A stretch of DNA of 64,000 nucleotides from Echinarachnius parma (Eukaryota > Echinodermata > Echinoidea > Clypeasteroida > Echinarachniidae): positions 129,501-193,500 of the forward strand of contig JBAMJV010003077.1 of assembly GCA_037951105.1 (NCBI GenBank). Direction: 5' to 3'. Made by a program: the position numbers and the translations under genes. The notes below the pieces were generated by a model. It made no database searches. It saw only the letters and a program-made list of their open reading frames with translations, and was not told where the DNA came from. This document shows, piece by piece, positions 56,132-64,000 of the stretch (its first letter is position 1; every line of letters starts with the position of its first letter).

Positions 56132-56389
56132 ATCCTGAAAATTGCTAATTTTCATGATTTGTGTACAAAACTTGTTATGGGAAATACACTCTATCCATGA
56201 TGTCTTTAGATCTCAAGAGGGGCCATAATTGACCCCCCTCCCCAATAGAAAGACCTCAAAAAGCCTGGCATTTTAATAGGGTTTAGCCACCCTTCAGACT
56301 TGGTCACAATATGTTGTAGTTCATCCAGTCATGTGTTCACAACCCTATTCATAGACTCTCATGCAGAACTGCAATCTCAACATGGGTGA

Positions 56390-56640
56390 CGTTGATTGTG
56401 TGTGTGTGTGTGTGAATACATTTGTGTGTTTGAACTTGGCAGAAAAAGAGGTAAATTGACTGCTGGGCTTGGTTTGGTTTGCACAGCCCAGCGTGGCACA
56501 TGGGTCACCCCAGCCCAGCCAGGCAAGGATGAATCACCAATTAAACCCGCACCGTTCACCAAAGTCATCCATTTCCGACCAAGCTTAAGCAAGTGCACAT
56601 TAGGTTTCTCTCTAGCACTTGCCGAGGATCCATTATAGTA
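56390..56640. other. (TG)n tract and non-repetitive GC-richer block
   Basis: 56396-56412 is a short TG repeat; about 56460-56640 is unique sequence richer in CCCAGCC. Short frames exist on both strands but none has splice context or a recognised family. Confidence 0.35.
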
Positions 56641-56864
56641 TGTACAGCAATGTATACATGTCTATCTACAGATCAATCTGTAGATCATATATATTCACCT
56701 TTGTATTTAAATTGCAAATTTGCATACTGTAAAATGTTGTTTATTATAGCAAAGGATCCTATCATGTTTGTGTACATAGATAGATGTAATGGTACCTACA
56801 ATCGTTAGATAGTCAACCTAGTATTGCAATCACAATTGCATACTTTGTACAGTATGTATTCAGA

Positions 56865-57140
56865 GCCTCGACACTAGCACTTGCCCGCTTGCCCGGGGCA
56901 AGTAAAAATTGGTGTCGGGCAAGTAAAATATCATAAATTGTCTAGTTTGCTTGCCCGATCAGGCAACTAAATAATTGGTCAACTACAAGAGAACCATGTA
57001 ATTTCATGTGTTAAACTCTTTAGTACAGTAGTAAGAGGGCAAGTAAATTTTTATATTGGGGCAAGTAAAATTTCAAAATCTAAGATTTTACTTTCCCGAA
57101 TGTGCCATTCCAGACAAAAGTGTGGAGGCTTGTAGTATTG
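56865..57140. repeat. GGGCAAGTAAA dispersed repeat
   Basis: CGACACTAGCACTTGCCCGC start with four GGGCAAGTAAA blocks and inverse TTGCCCGA blocks; related to 25856-26065. Confidence 0.5.
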
Positions 57141-57643
57141 ACTCTTGGGGAGAATCCATGTACTTCTAAGGTCTGTTACATTGTAGTCTATAGACAGTTG
57201 CCGGTAGTACAGTAGTATTGACACTACAATAGCTTGTACTGTATAAATATTTCATAGTTTATTTGAATGGAGGTTCGACTATTGTTAGCTTAGTATTGTA
57301 TTCACATATTTGTAAATATTGGAACTATTGAACCCTGGGAAACCGATTCAGATTATATTTCACAGTCTTTGTTTGTTCTACATATTTTTTTTTCAGAATG
57401 AACATTGTACTACAGTGGAGTACTTCCCTAAATGACTGCTTATAAAGATTAGAACAAATAATATCTAACTGAGCCAGTATTACTTTTTTTTTATATACAG
57501 ACTTGGCATATCATTCTTAAATTGCCTGCCTGAATTTAAAGCTCACATCCTCTATTTATTAAAGAAGCATTTATAAAGGCGTTATAATTGTACGATTTAA
57601 TCTCATTCTGTCATCGTCAGTAGGAAATGTTATTTGCCTGACC

Positions 57644-57810
57644 AGGGCCCCGTTGCAGAAAGAGATACAATCGATTGTAAGTTACGATTGATCGTAAGTC
57701 AGAAAATGTACGTGTTTCAACCAATCAGATTTGCGCATTTAGAACACGTGATCTGACTTACGATTAATTGCAACTTACAATCGATTGTATCTCTTTCTGC
57801 AACGGGGCCC
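57644..57810. mobile_element. GGGCCC-ended MITE copy 4 (best preserved)
   Basis: GGGCCCCGTTGCAGAAAGAG to CTCTTTCTGCAACGGGGCCC, perfect 20-bp inverted ends; arms carry ATACAATCGATTGTAAGT in both directions, and the core has TTTCAACCAATCAGATTTGC. Confidence 0.92.
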
Positions 57811-57853
57811 AGACCACATAATATTTTGCAGGCCCTGACAAAAATAGAAAGTC

Positions 57854-57989
57854 CTGGGCCCTGTAACAATAAGATTTACGATTAATCATACAAACATAAA
57901 CATTTGATTAGGTACCATACAATCAATTTCATGAACAATCAACTGATAAGTCACATGATTAATCATGAATCTTAATGTTATGGGCCCTA
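57854..57989. mobile_element. Related MITE with GGGCCCTGTAAC ends
   Basis: CTGGGCCCTGTAACAATAAG to CTTAATGTTATGGGCCCTAG; similar tips to the previous family but a different interior. Confidence 0.7.
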
Positions 57990-58199
57990 GTCTAGCAGGA
58001 CAGACAGGGTTAATGTAATTGTCAAGCTCAGTACAATAGTGACAGTACAGTACATGATCACTGGAAATGACTCGTAAAACTAGACCAGATGTGAATCACA
58101 TCACGAGTGATAGACTGGCAGACATAACAGGATTACCTACATGTACAGTACAGGGGACATGGGGAAGCACCTTGGCTTGTTATTAAAATTACTGTCAAT

Positions 58200-59878
58200 T
58201 TACTTTCACCCATTGGCCACATTCCACACCCTGCCTTGACCTTACCGAGGGGTCATGTCTTCAAGAAGTCCCTAAAGCCTGCGTCACACATCACCGGATC
58301 CGTTCATTGGCCACATTCCACACCCTGCCTTGACCTTACCGAGGGGTCATGTCTTCAAGAAGTCCCTAAACTGCCTGTGTCACATATCACCGGATCCGTT
58401 TGTCTCCGTTCCAGGGAAAAAATTAATTTGTATTTTTCAGGGGCTACTTTTCAAGCTCACCTGCATGAAAATAACACTCTCAAATTTGGTTTTGCATTGA
58501 ACTCTATATATGCAAATTTTCAGGACTCTTTTATGGTTTTCGGGGGCTCTTTTGGGCATTTTGGGGGCAAATTCGCAACGAGCCCCCATGTATTTTTTTT
58601 CACTGCTCCGTTCGTATGCATTTCTTGTCAGTTTCTTGTTCGGCAAATGCGTTCCTTGTCAGGCGATGTACCGTTGTTCTATCTGGTGGAATGTTCTGTG
58701 CATGAAGCAATGGCGACGACTTTCACCGCCAGATAATTTTTTTTTTTTTCAGAATTTCTAGCTCCCCATAAGCAATGGGTTAATGGGAGTCAATTTACTT
58801 GCATACATTGGCCACATTCCATTGAATCCCTTGCTTGACCTTACAGGGGGTCATGTCTCTAAGGATGTGTCTGTCAGTGGAAAAAATTAAAATGCATTTT
58901 TTTTTGGGGGGATACATTTCAAGCTCGCCTGCATGAAAGTAGCACTCTCAAATTGTTTTGCATAGAACTCCATGCATGCAAACGGGGGTTCTTTTATAAT
59001 TTTGGGGGGCTCTTTTTGGTCTTTCAAAGGCTAAATGATAAATCACCCATTGGTGAGCACTTACAATTGTGAAAATTGGGGGATTACAGAAAGTATAACT
59101 TCTTGGTTATTGGGTATTCCCTTCAGTTTCCTCCATGGTTACAATTTACAAACTTTATAGCCAGTACACAATTACACATCAACTAATGTACACTCCCTAC
59201 CAGCCTACCTTGACCTTAAACAGGGTCAGGTCTACAGGAAGTCCCTAAACTCCTGAAATCATCAGATAGTACCTGAAATCAGATAATACCTGAAATGTTC
59301 AGATTTCCTCAAGATGGTATGAATTCAGAATTGCAGATCTTTGTTGATAGCTCATCTAAATACAAACAAAATAAAATGGTTACACAAACTTTCTGATTAT
59401 GCTGTACGTATACACCTTTTTAAAATTGTTGACAAAAGTCAAATTAATTATTTTTTCCACATTGACAATATTCAACTCCCTGCCTTGACCTGACAAGGGG
59501 GTATATCCCCAGAACGTCTCTGAAATCTTCAGAATATCGCAATATGGTATGGATGCAGATCTAAACATGCAAGCATTATGTTTGGTCAATACTCAATTTA
59601 AATGTAACTTCTTGAATTTACTGTGTACATATGACTACATCGAACATTACAAAGTTAAATTAGTCTCACACGTTGACAATATTCCACTCCCTGCCCTGAC
59701 CTGACAGGGGGTCATATCTCCAGGAAGCCCCTGAAATCTTCAGATTTCCTTTTGAAAGATGGACAGGAAGCATTTTAATGATTTTATTTGGTCTAATCAG
59801 GAATTATAAACTTTTGGAATTTGCTGTGCAGATTTCAACTGAGTCAAGTTACCGTATTTGCTGGTGTATTAACCGCAC

Positions 59879-59913
<35 letters not shown>

Positions 59914-60260
59914 GTGCGGTTAATACACGACCGTATTATTATTTTTTTTTAGGGGTGCGGTTAATACACCGGAGCGGTTAATACACCGACAAATACGGTA
60001 GTCAAAGGGTTAATCAAAGGGATCATGTCTTTAGGACAGTACCTACATGTAGTCAACATTCTTCAGGCTTGAATATGGGCCATCTACATCTACATGTAGC
60101 CAGCCGTTGGTTAAAAATTACAAGTGTTTAGGTCTTTTTTTTTTAAATTTAAATTTGTAAACGGAAAATGAAAATCAATCAATCAAAGTCGGACACTCCA
60201 CTCCCTGCCGTGACCTTATCAAAGGGGTCATATCTTTAGGACATTGCCTGGTCAAAATTC
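58200..60260. repeat. Array of about eight diverged repeats around a TTGACCTTA core
   Basis: A core CACTCCCTGCCTTGACCTTA with GGGGTCATGTCT and AGGAAGTCCCTGAAAT recurs near 58225, 58320, 58825, 59195, 59475, 59685, 60015 and 60195, at 90 to 500-bp intervals. The first two units are almost identical. The 166-codon frame at 58236-58736 is repeat-derived. Confidence 0.8.
59850..60000. mobile_element. 151-bp foldback MITE with TACCGTATTTG ends
   Basis: TACCGTATTTGCTGGTGTAT with TAACCGCACC, and inverted GGTTAATACACCGACAAATA with CGGTA. A 28-A run and internal GGTGCGGTTAATACAC repeats. Confidence 0.88.
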
Positions 60261-62151
60261 TTCAGGCTTTATCAAAATGGGGTAAATGGAAATTTACCAG
60301 AAGACAGAAAAAACAAACTACATGTAGTTGCTTGATTATGTACATAATCTTTAAAAAAATTAATTTGGCATGGTGCAATGTTAATGCTGCTCTCTCTGCG
60401 TAATTTACATGCAGGCTACACATTAATTTCTGGACAGTAAAATGAATGCCTCTGGCACTTCAGTTTAATCAAGCGTGCACGATGACCTGACATTGACCGT
60501 ATACTGGTAAACAATGTACATTGTAGTATACATGCATTGTGTACACTATGCATTATTATTAATCTGTAAAATTACTACCTTGCATTTTTTTTTTTTAGAT
60601 TGTGTACATGTATATATTTCCCCTTCATATGCATACATGTAGTTTTACAAGCTGTCTTCCATCCGGAAATATCATTAATAACCATCAACGCATTACCACG
60701 CTACGTTTCCTGCCCCGGCCGGCCTGGCCAAGCCAAGCCAAAGCCACGCCACTGGACAAATTGCCGCTAGGGTGAATATGTATACAGGAAAGGATGAAAT
60801 TAATGGCAGAGCCTGCAATTGAATTGGCCTCGGAAACAGCTTAGATATGAACAGTACACATGTGCATGAAATTGGTGTATTACGTGCAAGGATATTTGTA
60901 ACTGCATCCCATTTAAATGTGTGGTTGTACAGTGCGTAATATACACAATGGGTCAGTAATGTGTTAGTTGCTTGCAAGATGACAATAAACAATAAAATGA
61001 ATGAATAAATTAAGTTAGAAGGAGGCAATTTTGCTTGCGAGATTGAGAGAAAATTATATTTTGTTATATTACTGTACTATTTATGTATACTAGAGCCTTG
61101 TATTTACATGTGTTTAGGACTGACATTTTTAGCCTACAGTGTAGATTGATGTGAAGTAGACTATTACAAAATGTATACAGTGTACACATCATCATGTGTC
61201 ATCCGACAGAGCTCAATTACTAATTTGATCAAATATAAATACATGTAGTATGAAATGGTCAAGTAAAAGGAGGCAGGTGCTGCGACTTTAACTGGACTAA
61301 CTTGATGATTAATGACATTCAATTTCAAACCAGATGAACCTTTTCAATCAAATCTCTATGTCATTCTTGTAAATGATATCATTGAATTAAAAGCTGTAAA
61401 TAAGTATGTGTCATCAAGCCAAGGTACAAAATAATGCATGGCATGGTATTCAAATGGTACTTATTTACAAGTTGATTACATGTATTTAAGTGTATACTCC
61501 GGCACCCCAACGTTTGAAGCTGCTATTTCATTATCTTTGCAAAATTTAAAAGCTCTAAATTATGTATCATCAAGGTCTAAACATAATGCATAGTATTCAA
61601 ATAGTTCTCATTTATGAGAAGATTGTAAGTATACTTGGGCACCCCAACGTTTGAAGCTGCTATTTCATTATCATTGCAATTAAAAAGCTCTGCTAAGGAT
61701 GCATCATCGTGTGTCACTCGATAGATAACAATGCTCATTTATAATGCACAGTAGTGACATCCTATACAAACTGAACAACATACATTACAATACATGTATG
61801 TACAGTGTATGCAGTGTCAAGCCAGTAGGAGTCAAGGCAAGGCAGCCATATGTTGCGAGCTGCTAGAACTAGATGAATTATTTTCGTCTCGATGATTAAT
61901 GGCCCATTCATACATGTACCAGCATCAAATGAACCCTTTTCATTGTCTTTTTAATTTCCCACCACCATTATTTGGCAATTAAAAACCTGCAAGAAATATG
62001 CATCATCGTGTGTCATCAATAAGAATATGACGGAATAATAAAATCTTGTATTCTCCCATTATGTCAAGCCTCAATAAGCAAATTGTGCAGTTTTGACCAA
62101 TAAATAGAATGAGATTTTGCGTACTAGATGGTAAACAAATGCAAACTAATT

Positions 62152-62186
62152 GGGGGGGGGGGGGGGGGGGGGGCGGGGGGGGGGGG
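62152..62186. repeat. Poly-G tract (35 nt, one C)
   Basis: Longest near-pure G run in the window. Confidence 0.95.
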
Positions 62187-62232
62187 CAGTAAATGTTTGT
62201 TTCAGGTGATCAACAATTAAGATAGAAGACTA

Positions 62233-62390
62233 GGGCCCCATTGCATTGCAGAAAGAGATGCAATCGATTGTAAGTTACAATGATTTAGTATAAAGTCAGA
62301 AAATTTGCGCGTTTCAACCAATCAGATTTGCCCTTTTAGAACACATGATCTGACTTACAATTTATCGTATCTCTTTCTGCAACAGGGCCC
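62233..62390. mobile_element. GGGCCC-ended MITE copy 5
   Basis: GGGCCCCATTGCATTGCAGA to TCTTTCTGCAACAGGGCCC; core GTTTCAACCAATCAGATTTG kept. Confidence 0.85.
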
Positions 62391-62741
62391 GGATTGGTAA
62401 AGAAATGAAAAGACATTTGGGGCCAGAAATGTTTCGCTCAGGGTTATACAAAATTGATTAAAAATATATTTAACTTGCTCGACTGGTCTACTAGGGGTAA
62501 AAAATGGATGTGGAGTCCAAATAATGCCATCTGATGCGTGGTACTCAATGCATAGTACAATTTTTTTCATAAATCTTGTACATTTTTTAGCCAGTAGCAG
62601 AAAAAAATCCAAATGTTAGAAGCTGCAAATTGTGAGCTATTTTCAGCTTGCTGATTAATGGCATTTGAAGCAACTCTAGATGAACCTTTTAAATTGTATT
62701 TTCGTGGGGCAATTCAACTTTCTCCCTCCTACAGCCTCTGC

Positions 62742-63130
62742 TTAAAGGGATCTAGTAGCGTTGTCGACATGTGCACAAAGTGATGAATGGTTGATAAAAT
62801 GTGTTTTTTTTTTTGTGATTTGATATGTCCACTAGGTAATGTACATGCAAATTGGCCGAGTAATGAGCGAAAATGCAACTTGATATTCACTAACTCATTG
62901 CACTGACTTTGTATTTTGTATACAGTTAATGTATAACTTTCCAGTGGATACAAATCCGAACACTTCAATCATAAATAACTTTTTAACGAAAGGGAAATTC
63001 GAAAAAACAAAATCTGTTCCATGCTTTTATTGGTAATACGAATATAACAAGGTATGAGATAATCACTTTAGACACTAGAGTTCTAAATGTTGTCGATTTG
63101 GACAATGTTACTACATGTAGATCCCTTTAA
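62742..63130 (-). mobile_element. Family X MITE, copy 4
   Basis: TTAAAGGGATCTAGTAGCGT to ACATGTAGATCCCTTTAA, reverse orientation relative to the next copy. Confidence 0.82.
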
Positions 63131-63254
63131 AGGGTTGTCAGGGTTTTTGCTGTCAATGCTCTTAACTTTATGATTTTATGAGATACTGTGCAGACAGATA
63201 TCCTGTAAAAACTCTCTTCCAGATTCATGGCACCCCTACTAGTACTATCCTCTC

Positions 63255-63640
63255 TTAAAGGACTTAGTAACATTGTCCAAATCCTCAAAATAAAATGTTA
63301 ATTCTAGCGGTTCCCTTATACCTTGTTGTATTCGTATTAACAATAAAATGATGGGACAGGTTTCGGTTTTTCAAATTTCCCTTTCGTTACAAAGATATGT
63401 ATGATTGAAGTAATCAGATAAGAAAAACTCCGGGCGAGTTTTTCTTCCGTGTACAAAGTGAGTGCAGTGAGTTACTGAATAGCACTTTGCATTTTCGCTC
63501 ATTACTTGGCCATACAATGTCCATTTGACTTTAAATTTTCACACAATACCCTGTGGATATATGAGATAACAACAATATACATTGCATCAACCATTCATCA
63601 CTTTTTGCACATGTCAACAAAGTTACTAGATCCCTTTAAG
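63255..63640 (+). mobile_element. Family X MITE, copy 5
   Basis: TTAAAGGACTTAGTAACATT to AAAGTTACTAGATCCCTTTAA; faces copy 4 across about 125 bp. Confidence 0.85.
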
Positions 63641-63804
63641 GTATTTCAGTTTGCAATTTCCAGACAATATCTTTAAATAAATACATGCTGTAGGTAAAAT
63701 GGGGTTTATTCTAGCTGTGATAGCCTGTACTACGCAGTGAGTTACGGAGCCTAGCTCTGTGTAGGTTCTGTGATTACTTTGTGCAGACAGATATCCTATA
63801 AAAA

Positions 63805-64000
63805 CTCTTTTTCGAGCTTGCCTGCATGAAAATAGCACATTTGGTGTGCATTGAACTCTATTCAAATTTACAGAGCAGAGGCTCTTTTAAGATTTTGGGG
63901 GTGTTTTTTAAAGGATTTTGGGGCTGAATCACCCTGAGCTCCCTGTGTATTTGTTTTCACTGCTACAATGTAAAATTTATTCTAACCATCTCTAAAACAG
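63805..64000. repeat. Dispersed repeat (family W), cut by window end
   Basis: GCCTGCATGAAAATAGCAC, GCATTGAACTCTAT, GGCTCTTTTA and TTTTCACTGCT blocks; earlier copies at about 58430-58612 and 58900-59060 inside CASK intron 1. Confidence 0.7.

Larger units (their letters stand above)
61180..62720. repeat. Array of about four diverged 230-750-bp repeats
   Basis: Blocks GATGATTAATG(A/G)C, CAGATGAACCTTTTCAAT, TTGCAATTAAAAGCTCT, ATGCATCATCGTGTGTCATC and TTTGAAGCTGCTATTTCATT recur in roughly the same order near 61190-61420, 61505-61740, 61860-62030 and 62530-62700. Confidence 0.7.
49514..64000 (+). other. CASK: CASK intron 1 (start; continues past the window)
   Basis: No exon coding the next kinase-domain residues was found. 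It contains SINEs, foldback MITEs, poly-G/C tracts and two arrays of diverged repeats, listed separately. The unlisted stretches (50920-52140, 52690-54180, 55100-55960, 60260-61180) are AT-rich with frequent TACATGTA palindromes and no gene. A less repetitive, GC-richer piece is at 60660-60860. Confidence 0.75.

Noticed and set aside
58236..58736. 166-codon frame
   Set aside because: Its first part is two copies of a tandem repeat (GHVFKKSL / GSCLQEVP) and the rest is the family W repeat.
60693..61028. 111-codon hydrophobic minus-strand frame
   Set aside because: No recognised family, no splice or Kozak support; hydrophobicity follows from base composition. Kept in mind only because its sequence is not repetitive.

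Overview
This is a eukaryotic (metazoan) genomic window: AT-rich, intron-bearing and packed with short DNA transposons, tRNA-derived SINEs, microsatellites and poly-G/poly-C tracts. Three genes can be identified, all on the + strand, by translating exons and joining them at GT-AG boundaries in matching phase. They are a TMEM256 orthologue (DUF423 membrane protein, 4 exons, 123 aa, 23250-29754), an RHBDD1/RHBDL4 orthologue (ER rhomboid protease, 5 coding exons, 430 aa, 39637-43457), and the first coding exon of CASK (49455-49513), whose remainder lies beyond the window. The repeats (CCGTCC-bearing elements with GCCTCCGCC ends, foldback elements with GGGCCCCGTTGCAGAAAGAG ends, ATT-tailed tRNA-SINEs) resemble those of marine deuterostomes. 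An echinoderm, perhaps a sea urchin, is my best guess, but this is recollection of repeat style and not a computed assignment.

Layout. 1-19 kb has no gene I can support: AT-rich unique DNA with a few GC-rich islets (10.4-11.7 and 13.96-14.22 kb the largest), scattered foldback elements, SINEs and microsatellites. 19.5-23.1 kb is a diverged tandem duplication, each part with different insertions, that ends at the TMEM256 promoter. 23.2-29.8 kb is TMEM256, whose first intron holds a transposon nested in another transposon and whose last exon lies at the end of a row of four tandem copies. 30-39.6 kb is mostly mobile DNA, with a candidate promoter and untranslated first exon for RHBDD1 near 35.3 kb. 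39.6-43.5 kb is RHBDD1; its introns and 3' flank hold decayed tandem copies of the starts of exons 2 and 3 and of the end of exon 5. 44-49 kb is repeats, a retrotransposon relic and a candidate CASK leader exon. 49.5-64 kb is CASK intron 1, with two long arrays of diverged repeats (58.2-60.3 and 61.2-62.7 kb) and many foldback elements.

The three genes do not form a pathway: TMEM256 is a small membrane protein, RHBDD1 cleaves and helps degrade ER membrane proteins together with p97/VCP, and CASK is a MAGUK scaffold. The most distinctive thing in the window is the repeated tandem copying of short segments spanning an exon boundary in TMEM256 and RHBDD1. This leaves rows of decoy splice acceptors followed by short reading frames that end in stops. 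The second theme is mobile DNA carrying arrays of AGGTCA-type nuclear-receptor half-sites.
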